This document shows positions 42,966 through 51,378 of a DNA stretch of 58,425 bases, one piece after another. Source of the stretch: an uncultured Sporosarcina sp. (GTDB taxonomy: Bacteria; Bacillota; Bacilli; Bacillales_A; Planococcaceae); assembly GCA_948469885.1 (NCBI GenBank), contig CAOKMT010000012.1:1-58425 (forward strand), read 5' to 3'. A program made the translations under genes and the position numbers. The number at the start of each line of letters is the position of its first letter. Position 1 is the stretch's first letter. Below the pieces are notes generated by a model, which saw nothing but the letters and a program-made list of their open reading frames with translations, made no database searches and was not told the DNA's origin.

Positions 42966-43592
42966 CTACTTTAAAACTTTTCTTCTATACATCGCTGAAT
43001 CCGCCATTTGAAGTAATACCTCAAATGTCGTACCATCATCGGGATAGACAGCAGAGCCGAGCGACATGCGAACATCTAAATTTTTTTCACTCATCTTTTT
43101 CTGAAATTTTTTCACATAGGACAACTCAAAATCTTTTTCGGCATTAGGTACGAGGATTACGAATTCATCCCCTCCCCATCTAGCGACTACATCATTCTTT
43201 TGAACATTTTCTTTTAATAAAGAGGAAATCTTAGCTAATAATTCATCGCCTTTATGATGGCCTAGAGAATCATTTACTTTTTTAAAATCATTAAGATCAA
43301 TCATCATAATTCCGATTTTCCGCTTGTCCTTCTTGTAGCTAGATAGGAGTCTCAAATATTTCTTTTCAACAGTCCGTCGGTTGTACACCTGGGTCAACGG
43401 ATCTTTCTCCGAATAATAAGTTGCTCGGTCAAATTGTTTACCACTCCACCAGGCGATGACGAGAAATATTGTAGTCAAGACAAAGAAATTCATATGAAAA
43501 GGTAGGCCCATGTACCGATGATAATAAAAATAACGAAGGATGTTGAATAAAGCGACGACTCCAGCCACGAATAATCGACCTGTATACTGCAC
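42966..43592 (-). CDS. Membrane-bound diguanylate cyclase (GGDEF)
   Basis: A 208-residue protein with two membrane segments (about 8-24 and 34-50) and one GGDEF domain. The active-site loop is WGGDEF (140-144), with the metal-binding D99 in MIDLNDFK. The inhibitory I-site RxxD is not conserved (Q131 instead of Arg before D134), so product inhibition may be absent. There is no separate sensor domain. The GTG start has GAGGG 7 bp upstream. It would make c-di-GMP near the membrane; no effector is in the window. Confidence 0.9.
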   Translation of the reverse strand: MQYTGRLFVAGVVALFNILRYFYYHRYMGLPFHMNFFVLTTIFLVIAWWSGKQFDRATYYSEKDPLTQVYNRRTVEKKYLRLLSSYKKDKRKIGIMMIDLNDFKKVNDSLGHHKGDELLAKISSLLKENVQKNDVVARWGGDEFVILVPNAEKDFELSYVKKFQKKMSEKNLDVRMSLGSAVYPDDGTTFEVLLQMADSAMYRRKVLK

Positions 43593-43770
43593 ATGAAATC
43601 CCTCACTTGATAGTTTCCTAACAACTTCACTAGTTTATCGTTCCGATTCATTATGACATAGGAAGCGTCTTTTGTCTGTTTCCTTTTTCTTCACTATAAT
43701 TTATAGGGACTTTTGAGTTTAAATATCTTTTTTCAGTAAATGTTAGTTATACAGAGAAGGAGGGGAATCG

Positions 43771-44733
43771 ATGATACGTACGATTGGTTTTACAAAAGAA
43801 AATGAGCTCGTTTTCGATTTTCCATTGGAGGATATCCATACGCAACCTTTTCTATGGTATTGGGTCGATTTCAACGAGCCGTCAGAGGAAGAAATTTCAT
43901 TACTCCACTCTTTCTTTCATTTTCATCCGCTTGCAATTGAAGACTGTTTACACCGATTACAGCGACCTAAATTGAACTACTATGAAGATTATACCTTCTT
44001 TGTTCTCCATTCCATTTGCCATGAAAACTTGGAAGCTGAAGAATTGAATATGTTTTTCGGCAAAAATTATGTCGTCACCTTCCACTTCAACAAGCTCCCA
44101 GAATTGGAAGATGCAAGAGAACGCATCATTATGAACCCAAATAAATGGGAGGAGGGTCATATCTATACCGCTTATCAAATAATCGATAAAATCGTGGATA
44201 ATTATTTTCCGATATTGTACCAAATTGAAGACCATTTAAATGATATTGAAGAATCACTATCACCAACGACCGTTCATTTATCCATGGATTTCGTTTTTGA
44301 TGTGCGGAGTGATTTATTGCGGCTTAGACGGACGATCATTCCGATGCGCGAACTGTTATATCGGATGCTCAACTCGGAAGTGTTCAATTTCTCTACACAG
44401 GAGCGGGCGTATTTCAGCGATATTCACGACCACTTATTGCGGCTTGTCGAAATTTTGGAATTGAACCGGGAACTGACCTCGGACATCCGGGATAGTCAAT
44501 TATCTATCAACTCGAACCAAATGAATCGGATCATGATGACACTTACTATCATTTCATCTGTTTTTATTCCCCTTACATTCATAGCAGGCGTGTATGGGAT
44601 GAACTTCGACTATATGCCCGAGCTTCATTGGCGTTTCAGTTATCTCATTGTTCTCTGCATAATGCTCATCATTGGCATCGCCATGCTTTTCTGGTTCAAA
44701 CATAAAGGATGGCTCCGGATATTCAAAACTTAG
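43771..44733 (+). CDS. corA: CorA-family magnesium transporter
   Basis: A 320-residue CorA-type channel. It has a long N-terminal cytoplasmic domain (1 to about 255) and two C-terminal membrane segments. The pore signature YGMNF (G276, M277, N278) ends the first, and the basic tail KHKGWLRIFKT follows the second. AAGGAGGGG precedes the ATG. It is a single gene; the stretch after it holds an apparent small RNA gene rather than a coding terminator. Confidence 0.92.
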   Translation: MIRTIGFTKENELVFDFPLEDIHTQPFLWYWVDFNEPSEEEISLLHSFFHFHPLAIEDCLHRLQRPKLNYYEDYTFFVLHSICHENLEAEELNMFFGKNYVVTFHFNKLPELEDARERIIMNPNKWEEGHIYTAYQIIDKIVDNYFPILYQIEDHLNDIEESLSPTTVHLSMDFVFDVRSDLLRLRRTIIPMRELLYRMLNSEVFNFSTQERAYFSDIHDHLLRLVEILELNRELTSDIRDSQLSINSNQMNRIMMTLTIISSVFIPLTFIAGVYGMNFDYMPELHWRFSYLIVLCIMLIIGIAMLFWFKHKGWLRIFKT

Positions 44734-44781
44734 ACACCCTTACTTTTCAAACCATTACACTCGGTATGGTCGTAATTTCCA

Positions 44782-44810
44782 TTGAATTGAATCGGAATAT
44801 GTCTTATGAT
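44782..44810 (+). promoter_or_regulatory. Promoter of the candidate small RNA
   Basis: TTGAAT (44782-44787) and TATGAT (44805-44810) are exactly 17 bp apart, a fair sigma-A match about 50 bp after corA. It points at the structured stretch ending in the terminator at 45017-45050. No open frame of note follows. Confidence 0.5.
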
Positions 44811-44816
44811 ATATCT

Positions 44817-45050
44817 ACAAGCTACATTGTTCGTATGCCTATTAAGTTTTAACCTTTATACTGTAACAGGGAGTTTTACATCGGAATCAAAATGGCAAGC
44901 CCCGATGAGCGGGGACAAACAGGATGATTTCTGCGAACACCCACTTTGAGGAGTGGTGGTTTAAAACTTTCTCCATGTGTACGGCAAACGTGGCTTACCT
45001 ACATAAATAAAAATTCAACCAGCTTCCTGTACATGGGAAGCTGGTTTTTT
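44817..45050 (+). ncRNA. Candidate orphan structured small RNA
   Basis: About 230 bases with its own promoter and a strong terminator but no convincing ORF, in a 550-bp gap between two genes that do not need it. A closing stem GGAG-TTTTA (44870-44878) pairs with TAAAA and CTCC (44962-44974), leaving a 4-base bulge. Inside are a hairpin CCCCG-ATGAG-CGGGG (44900-44914) and a second stem with CACCCACT and AGTGGTG (44938-44958). I do not recognise it as 6S, SRP, tmRNA or a known riboswitch. The TTTGAGGAGTGG hairpin vaguely recalls IS605-type element ends. Confidence 0.5.
45017..45050 (+). terminator. Strong terminator of the candidate small RNA
   Basis: AACCAGCTTCC and GGAAGCTGGTT form a perfect 11-bp stem around an 8-base loop, followed by a T run. 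It lies 280 bp past the corA stop, too far to be a simple corA end. The next 230 bp to the alcohol dehydrogenase stop hold nothing I can identify. Confidence 0.85.
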
Positions 45051-45286
45051 GGGGATCATTATAATTGTCCATTTTCGAAGCCCTTCTTTTCTAACAGAAA
45101 CATTCCGCATAGCAAGGTGACGCGTTGAATCATACCAACCTAAATGACTCGTCCCACAGCATTACGGCTAGCCACTTTTGACTATCAATAAGTTCTTTTA
45201 TGATTGTTCGAAAATCTTTTGTTTTTAACACACCGAATTACTTTATCCATTTATTAACAACTTATTTTAGTAAACCTGCTCAGATT

Positions 45287-46519
45287 TTATCCATTAACCA
45301 TCGTTAAATATTTTTCCGGCTCCCCCTTAGTTAAAGAGAGCGGCAAAACTTTTTTATAAATTTGAATAACGTCCTCTTTCTTCACTTTTCGTGGATTGTT
45401 TGGAATTGTTCCGATGTCATCCATTGCATCCTCCGCTAACTGATGGATCATTTCTTCAGTAAACAACTTTTCCGTACTACCAAAATCAGCTGGTATGTCC
45501 ACCGATGCATTAAACTGTTCAATTAATACGACAAGTTCGTTTGCTGCTGTCATATCATTTTCCAAAATTAGTGATGAATCAAAGATACGGGCAATCTCCG
45601 CATACTTTTTATAGTTAGCAATTAGATTGTAATCTAGTACATACGGTAATAGCACTGCATTCGCCAACCCATGCGGCACTTGGTAAAGCGCGGACATTGG
45701 ATGTGAACATGAGTGTACCAAACCGACGCCAGCTATGCCGAAAGCCATACCAGCTATTGTGCTAGCTAAATGCACCTGTGCTCTCGCCTCCAAATTATCA
45801 GGGTGTGCATAGCTTGCTGGTAAATTCTCTTTCAACATCTTAATCGCCTGGAGAGCTAAACCATCCGTTATAGGGGTCGATTTCACACCTGTATATGCTT
45901 CGATCGCATGCACCAATGCATCCATTCCCGTAGATGCGACTACATGATTCGGGAGTGACTTTGTTAATGATGGATCCACAAAAGCTATTTTAGGAATGAG
46001 TAATGGCGAAGAAACGACGTATTTTCTGCCAGCTCCAGAATCTGTCACGACAGATACAGCTGTCACTTCTGCCCCTGTTCCTACGGTAGTAGGGATACAA
46101 AAAAGGAGTGGAATTTCATTACTTAACGTGTTTTTTCCACGGCGATAGTCTAAAATGTGACCAGAATTTGTGGCAACGGCACCCACTGCTTTCGTGAAAT
46201 CCATTGCACTTCCCCCACCTATCGCAAGGATCATGTCACAAGATTCATTCTTGTACAACTGTGCCCCCCTCATCACAGTATCTGCATGAGGATTCGGTTC
46301 CACTTCGGAAAAAACGACTGAATCAATTCCCTCGTCCTTTAAAAGCGTTTGAATTTTATCAATAATACCTGCCGTTACAAGTCCCGGGTCGGTGCCAATA
46401 AATACCTTTGATTTGTTAAATTCTTTCATTTTAGCAGGCAAATTGCTTTTCACACTGTCAACGCCAAAGATGATGTCCGTAGGCAATGTTGAGCTGAATG
46501 TTTTTTGACTTAGATTCAT
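45287..46519 (-). CDS. Iron-containing alcohol dehydrogenase
   Basis: A 410-residue group III alcohol dehydrogenase. The nucleotide segment is ILAIGGGSAMDFTKAVG and IPTTVGTGAEVTAVSV; metal ligands are in STGMDALVHAIEAYTG and LVHSCSHPMSALYQVPHGLANA. The chosen ATG has AGGGGGA 7 bp before it; a longer frame has no site. Typical substrates are butanol, 1,3-propanediol, lactaldehyde or 4-hydroxybutyrate; it stands alone, so none can be picked. Confidence 0.92.
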   Translation of the reverse strand: MNLSQKTFSSTLPTDIIFGVDSVKSNLPAKMKEFNKSKVFIGTDPGLVTAGIIDKIQTLLKDEGIDSVVFSEVEPNPHADTVMRGAQLYKNESCDMILAIGGGSAMDFTKAVGAVATNSGHILDYRRGKNTLSNEIPLLFCIPTTVGTGAEVTAVSVVTDSGAGRKYVVSSPLLIPKIAFVDPSLTKSLPNHVVASTGMDALVHAIEAYTGVKSTPITDGLALQAIKMLKENLPASYAHPDNLEARAQVHLASTIAGMAFGIAGVGLVHSCSHPMSALYQVPHGLANAVLLPYVLDYNLIANYKKYAEIARIFDSSLILENDMTAANELVVLIEQFNASVDIPADFGSTEKLFTEEMIHQLAEDAMDDIGTIPNNPRKVKKEDVIQIYKKVLPLSLTKGEPEKYLTMVNG

Positions 46520-46778
46520 ATAAAATCCCCCTATTGTTGGTGAGTCTTCTAAATTTATGATTAATAGAAGTATAGCTAATTCAGCCTTAAAAACAAAATA
46601 ATCTGAATTAAAAATCTCACAGTATGTACCATTCAAATCATTTCATTCTTCCTGTGACACTACTGTTTAGCTAGCAAAAACAAAAATAAGGTCTCTTCGT
46701 AGCACCACTTCCCCATCACGCGATGTGTCTTATCCGTTTTTAAGTCTGTTTATCATCTTTTTATATCGTTAAATACAA

Positions 46779-46825
46779 AATCCCCTTTTCCTATGAACCA
46801 TTCCATGGTTATACAAAAGGGGATT
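46779..46825. repeat. Nested 47-bp inverted repeat
   Basis: AATCCCCTTTT and AAAAGGGGATT form a perfect 11-bp outer stem, and AACCAT/ATGGTT an inner 6-bp stem, in the 414-bp gap between the alcohol dehydrogenase and DUF5658 genes. On the minus strand a T-rich stretch follows, so it may be a terminator of an unseen transcript. Nothing else is evident in the gap. Confidence 0.5.
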
Positions 46826-46933
46826 CATTGTTTTTATGAAGCTTTCTACGTTCGTCCGTCAAAAAAAGTATAACCGACGCCGTTTTCAGTCATTCTAAGT
46901 ATAGTCAATTGTATCGGAAATGAGGTTTTCACT

Positions 46934-47272
46934 TTGGACAAGATCATTCTTTTTCCGGCGCGTCATCATATTCAAAAGGCCGCCATACTGCTTTTATTGC
47001 TGACAATTTGCGATGCTGTTTTCACTGATGTCGGCATCCGTCATCATTTCATTTCCGAAGCAAATCCATTAATGCGTTTCGTATACGATTCAAATATAGC
47101 CAGTTTTTATGCGATCAAACTGAGCCTTCCCTTTCTTTTATTGATCCTTCTAAGGAAGATAGAACCGAAACCGGTCTTTCATTTCTTAATCGGTGCTGCT
47201 CTATTCCTGTACCTATTCGTTTTTGTCCAACATCTTTTTTGGATAACCATCGTACTGAACGTCAGTAATTGA
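46934..47272 (+). CDS. Small membrane protein of DUF5658 type
   Basis: A 112-residue protein with three to four membrane segments: KAAILLLLLTICDAVFTD with a conserved Asp pair region, then EANPLMRFVYD, IKLSLPFLLLILL and the last FLIGAALFLYLFVFV. The ANPLM motif after helix 1 is a hallmark of DUF5658. Function is unknown. The start is TTG with GAGG 8 bp upstream; there is no in-frame ATG before the first helix. Confidence 0.7.
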   Translation: MDKIILFPARHHIQKAAILLLLLTICDAVFTDVGIRHHFISEANPLMRFVYDSNIASFYAIKLSLPFLLLILLRKIEPKPVFHFLIGAALFLYLFVFVQHLFWITIVLNVSN

Positions 47273-47290
47273 CTACGCTTTCCTCTACGT

Positions 47291-48706
47291 TTAAACTTCT
47301 TTCTGGGTTGGGGACCAGCTAATTGCCATCATTTGATTGGCTTCAAAAAGCTGCATTGGAACAGGATAATTTAAATCGACCACCCATACGCCATTTGCGG
47401 TTTCTTGTTCCTGACACCCCGATAGATAAGCAAGTTTCTTTCCATCCGGCGACCACGTGACGGGTGTTTCGAAACAATCCGAATTTGTCCAGACTCGATC
47501 TTCCTCCCCCGTACGTCCCACAGTTCTAATCTGGGAGTGATACCCCCCTTCCCCGCCAGCCGTTGCACTATATGCAATTTGCAAAGAGTTTGGCGACCAT
47601 TCCGGGAAATAATTCTTGCCAAGCGGTCCACCCTTCACTTCATACACATTGCCTGTTGAAAGTTCGATTGTGTAAATAAGAGAGAGACTCGCACCTGGCG
47701 TCGTATATACAGCAAAGTTACCATCAGATGAAAGACGGATATCGTGGAGAGGTCCTCCTTCTTGATGGGTCAATTGCTGCCGATTCTTGCCATCTGTCTG
47801 CACACGAAAGAGCTGACTCCCCCCTGTGGAATCGGATGCTTGGAATAGCAATGCCCCGCCGTTCGGAAACCAATTCACATTCGTTGCGCCGGGCTCTTCG
47901 ACAGTCTTTGCTTCATGGTCTTCCGTATCGTATAAGACGATCACTCCTCTTGCTACATAGGCGAGTTTCTTACTATCCGGAGACCAATCGAGACTGAAAT
48001 CCCCACCCTCTGTCAATTGATCAATCGCCGCTACTAATTTCGTTTTCAAATAAACAACATAAATAATCCGATCTTTTCCTACAAAGGCAAGTTTATTACT
48101 ATCGGGCGACCAGACCGGTGCCGAAAATGTATCGCCAATCCCTTTAGTCAGTTGCTCCTGCTCCCCGCTTTGCATATGATATAACCAAATATCGGACTGC
48201 CCATCACGACTCGCAGTGTATGCAAGTAATCCGGTACCTGTCAGGTGTCTATCCGGGATGGTTAATTCCATATCCGGATAAATCGTATCCGACGAAAGAT
48301 TATTCACTTGTTGAAGTAGGGACGGATCCACTTTACCAGCAACCGTCACGTGATAACGTGAGGCAATATCAAACAATGTATCTCCTTCTTGCACACGATA
48401 ATAAGGCACACCCGGGGGAATTTTCAGTGATTGATTGACCCGTAAAATATAAGGGGGTGCTAATGCATTTGTATCTATAATGGTTGCTGTTGGCACGCCA
48501 AAATGTTGAGCAATGCTATATACGGAATCACCGGCTTGCACTTTATATAGATGAATCCCCGTAGGCATGGCCAATTGTTGACCATCCCAAATCGTATCCG
48601 GCGATGTCAATTCATTGGCCGCGACAAGCGATTCAACTGGAAGTTCCCATCTCTTCGCAATTCCGTTCAGCGTATCGCCCAGACGGACTTGATAAAAATA
48701 TTGCAC
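47291..48706 (-). CDS. Triple-LysM protein with C-terminal PD40 beta-propeller
   Basis: About 471 residues. Three LysM modules lie at about 1-45, 47-92 and 95-145 (YQVRLGDTLNGIAKRW, YKVQAGDSVYSIAQHF and YRVQEGDTLFDIASRY), then a TolB/PD40 propeller with repeated FSAPVWSPDSNKLAFVG, FSLDWSPDSKKLAYVA, YFPEWSPNSLQIAYSA and PVTWSPDGKKLAYLS. There is no signal peptide, so attachment to cortex or coat during sporulation is more likely than secretion. Starts are GTG at 48706 or 48712, following AGAGGAAG. Confidence 0.82.
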   Translation of the reverse strand: MQYFYQVRLGDTLNGIAKRWELPVESLVAANELTSPDTIWDGQQLAMPTGIHLYKVQAGDSVYSIAQHFGVPTATIIDTNALAPPYILRVNQSLKIPPGVPYYRVQEGDTLFDIASRYHVTVAGKVDPSLLQQVNNLSSDTIYPDMELTIPDRHLTGTGLLAYTASRDGQSDIWLYHMQSGEQEQLTKGIGDTFSAPVWSPDSNKLAFVGKDRIIYVVYLKTKLVAAIDQLTEGGDFSLDWSPDSKKLAYVARGVIVLYDTEDHEAKTVEEPGATNVNWFPNGGALLFQASDSTGGSQLFRVQTDGKNRQQLTHQEGGPLHDIRLSSDGNFAVYTTPGASLSLIYTIELSTGNVYEVKGGPLGKNYFPEWSPNSLQIAYSATAGGEGGYHSQIRTVGRTGEEDRVWTNSDCFETPVTWSPDGKKLAYLSGCQEQETANGVWVVDLNYPVPMQLFEANQMMAISWSPTQKEV

Positions 48707-48782
48707 TTCCACACTTCCTCTCACTAAAAAGCCTATGACTCAATCTATGTATACCCCGTCAAGTTATTCCTGTAATGAACGT

Positions 48783-48834
48783 AAAAAAACGATCTACCAA
48801 GCGAGCAACTAGCGCTTAGGCGGATCGTTTTTCA
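48783..48834 (-). terminator. Terminator of the two-domain deacetylase gene
   Basis: AAAAACGATC and GATCGTTTTT pair; an inner stem with AAGCG/CGCTT extends it. T runs occur on both strands. It lies 5 bp past the deacetylase stop. Confidence 0.75.
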
Positions 48835-48837
48835 TTT

Positions 48838-49986
48838 TCATAAGGAAGGGTCATCGTAGAAATTGTTGACGAAATGATTGTCTGGATCATATGCTCGCAT
48901 ATGAAAACCTTCATTTTTCAGCCATGCGATAATTTCCGGCAATGCTTTTGCCGTTGCCTCCCGATCATGCAACAAGATAACGATATGGGCATTATTCTTT
49001 TTCTCAGCCTTCTCCACTTCATTTTTCACTGCTTGCACAATTTGCTGATAATCGTCTATTTTGATTTTCCAGTCGAATGGGTCCGCGTTCCAATCCCACA
49101 ATTTATAGCCGGACTGAATAAGGCTGCTCCGCATTTCCTTTGTTACATATGGATAGCTTCCATAGGGTGCCCGTATAAGCAATGAAGTTTGACCTGTCAA
49201 GTTTCGAATTAGCTGCTGTATTTCATTCATCTCGTTCATAAAATTTTCGGTGGATGCATAGAGCACACTTCGCTCATGCGTCATACTATGCAAGCCGATC
49301 GAATGCCCTTCAGCTTGTATCTTCTGAACAAGTTCAGGAAAATAATTGACTTGTTTTCCTACGAGAAAAAATGTGCCTTGAATATGATTCACTTTTAATG
49401 TCTCCAAGATAGATGGTGTATTTTTATTTGGACCATCGTCAAACGTCAAATAAACAACCGGTCTTTCTCCTTGCGTTCGCTTCACTTCAGCTTGTTTTTT
49501 AACTTGAGCATTTCTTACTTTTTCCTCAAACTGAGCATTGTTAAGATGGGGCGACGTCACACTTGTCAATCGAGCGGTTCGGATAGTTGGTATATAATCC
49601 ACCTCAAACCCCGTCATTTCTCCTAAAAAACGAATCGGGATATATAATGTTTCCTCCTTCGCTTGTATCATCTCTAGACCGAGCGGAATACCATTCACCA
49701 TCGTGGAACCAGTCAATCGGTCATAAGCGATCCGCTGGCCATTTTTCTGGATTGTTAGACGTTGGCCATTTTCCGAAGAAGTGATATCCGCATGTAAATA
49801 ACGAGCCATCTTCTCTATTGGCACCATTAATTGACCATTTTCTACCGCGATTTCCCCTTCTTCGAATGCCAATAGCTGATCGTGCAAGCCGATGAATCGA
49901 TTAGGTTCTTTCGCTTCCGCACTTAGCAAATATTGACTAAAAAAGACAAGAAGACATATGACGCTTGTAGGTATGATTCTTTTCAT
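48838..49986 (-). CDS. Secreted polysaccharide deacetylase with copper-amine-oxidase-N-like domain
   Basis: A 382-residue exported protein. A signal peptide (1 to about 25, ending LLSAEAKE) leads to a domain of the copper-amine-oxidase N-terminal type (about 30-145), with VPIEKMARYLHADI and LYIPIRFLGEMTGFEVDY. The NodB domain follows with TFDDGP (D183, D184), HSMTH (H233, H237), and APYGSYPYVTKEM; all metal and catalytic positions look intact. It should deacetylate peptidoglycan or other GlcNAc polymers at the envelope. AAAGG lies 7 bp before the chosen ATG. It diverges from a second NodB gene. Confidence 0.88.
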   Translation of the reverse strand: MKRIIPTSVICLLVFFSQYLLSAEAKEPNRFIGLHDQLLAFEEGEIAVENGQLMVPIEKMARYLHADITSSENGQRLTIQKNGQRIAYDRLTGSTMVNGIPLGLEMIQAKEETLYIPIRFLGEMTGFEVDYIPTIRTARLTSVTSPHLNNAQFEEKVRNAQVKKQAEVKRTQGERPVVYLTFDDGPNKNTPSILETLKVNHIQGTFFLVGKQVNYFPELVQKIQAEGHSIGLHSMTHERSVLYASTENFMNEMNEIQQLIRNLTGQTSLLIRAPYGSYPYVTKEMRSSLIQSGYKLWDWNADPFDWKIKIDDYQQIVQAVKNEVEKAEKKNNAHIVILLHDREATAKALPEIIAWLKNEGFHMRAYDPDNHFVNNFYDDPSL

Positions 49987-50162
49987 GCACATTCCTTTGT
50001 TCAACTCTTTCAATTTTTATTACAACATATATAGTTTCAACCTTTTTTATACAAATATACATCAGTCTCAAATGTTCACTTATTTACGTCCAGTATAATC
50101 CATTAGAAAAGACAAACAATATAGCGTAGCTATTCATTTTTTGAAGCAAGGAGGCATCATAT

Positions 50163-50978
50163 ATGAAGTACTTATGGTTAAAAATTGGGATTCTCTTTGT
50201 TTTCGTATTTTCAATCGCTTTTGTGTCTTTAGCAACTGAAAAGGGAAGGCTTTATTATGAAGAAAAAGGGTATATTTTGTGGGATGTGAAAACAGAAGAA
50301 AAAATCATTGCCCTTACTTTTGACGATGGGCCACATTCGAAATACACGCCGCAAATTTTGGATTTACTAGAAGAACATGATGCAAAAGCAACATTTTTCG
50401 TTGTCGGTAAACAAGCGGAAAAATTTCCAGAGATTATCCTTCGGCAAGAAGCTGCGGGACATGAAATCGCGAATCACACATATACGCATCCTTCCGCAAA
50501 CACACCTGAAGAATTGGAGGCAGAGCTACAAAAAACAAGTGAAGCCATTCATGATATCACTGGTAGTTACCCCCTCCTTTTTCGTCCTGTCGGAGGCAGT
50601 TACAACGAAGAAGTTGTTGATATCGCGATACAAAACGGCTATAAAGTCGTTCTATGGTCTTGGCATCAAGATACGAAAGACTGGAAAATGCCTGGCGTCA
50701 ATAAAATTGTGGATACGGTATTAACAGGAGCAAAACCTGGAAATGTCATATTATTTCATGATGCAGGAGGGAATAGAACACAAACAGTCAAAGCACTGGA
50801 AGAGATTTTACCCCTTCTTAAGCAGCAAGGCTACACATTCGTTACGGTTTCCGAACTTTTAGACCAAGAAGAGATGGAAATTTCGCATCAAAACAGCAAG
50901 ACGAAACAACTTGAAAAAAGTAACTTTGGTCAACTTGACGATCGCTTTGTTCCATACGACTTTCCTAAACGTCCATAA
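50163..50978 (+). CDS. Membrane-anchored polysaccharide deacetylase
   Basis: A 271-residue protein with an N-terminal anchor (about 5-24) and one NodB domain. TFDDGP holds D54 and D55; NHTYTHP carries the metal histidines; RPVGGSYNEEVV and ILFHDAGGN complete the active site, so it appears catalytically intact. The polar Lys/Gln tail after residue 240 is not part of the domain. AAGGAGG precedes the ATG. It is back to back with the two-domain deacetylase gene. Confidence 0.88.
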   Translation: MKYLWLKIGILFVFVFSIAFVSLATEKGRLYYEEKGYILWDVKTEEKIIALTFDDGPHSKYTPQILDLLEEHDAKATFFVVGKQAEKFPEIILRQEAAGHEIANHTYTHPSANTPEELEAELQKTSEAIHDITGSYPLLFRPVGGSYNEEVVDIAIQNGYKVVLWSWHQDTKDWKMPGVNKIVDTVLTGAKPGNVILFHDAGGNRTQTVKALEEILPLLKQQGYTFVTVSELLDQEEMEISHQNSKTKQLEKSNFGQLDDRFVPYDFPKRP

Positions 50979-51052
50979 TCTACCAAACGGTAGACCGTTA
51001 CCTTAACGCAGAACGAACAACCACATTTACAATTTTTCTTTTAAATAAACTA

Positions 51053-51081
51053 TTGCATCTTTTCAATCAATTGTGTATAGT
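51053..51081 (+). promoter_or_regulatory. Promoter of the S-box transcript
   Basis: TTGCAT (51053-51058) and TATAGT (51076-51081) are 17 bp apart, about 40 bp before the riboswitch aptamer. Confidence 0.65.
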
Positions 51082-51122
51082 TAAAAACAACAACTTGAAA
51101 CACCCAGAAAACTTAATAATTT

Positions 51123-51288
51123 TTCTTATCTAGAGAGGTATAGGGACTGGCCCGATGACACCTCAGCAACCGCCATTTTGGCAAGGTGCTAATTCCAGCA
51201 AGTCGGTAAAGACTTGGAAGATGAGATTTGATTCATTCAAAACGAGAGTCATCTTCCTTATTTTTACTAAGGCGATGACTCTTTTTTG
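51123..51288 (+). promoter_or_regulatory. SAM-I (S-box) riboswitch with terminator
   Basis: The conserved S-box core is present: AGAGAGG, then GGGACTGGCCCGATGA, CCTCAGCAACC, AAGGTGCTAATTCCAGCA and GACTTGGAAGATGAGA. The aptamer occupies about 51123-51228. It is followed by a terminator stem AGAGTCATC (51245) with GATGACTCT (51274) and a T run, the usual expression platform. Binding SAM favours the terminator and switches off yitJ-metE. Confidence 0.97.
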
Positions 51289-51378
51289 TTTTCTACAATA
51301 CGGATTGATTCTGAAAGGAGAATGCTGTTGATTTTAGAAAATGATAAGTTCGAAATATGGTGAGAGGAAGTGAAAAGG

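Noticed and set aside
44734-44781. Promoter-like stretch directly after corA for a protein gene.
   Set aside because: No open frame with a ribosome site follows; the structured RNA explanation fits better.
48838-50978. Two adjacent NodB genes read as a recent tandem duplication.
   Set aside because: They are divergent, differ in domain make-up (one has a copper-amine-oxidase-N-like domain) and are not close in sequence.
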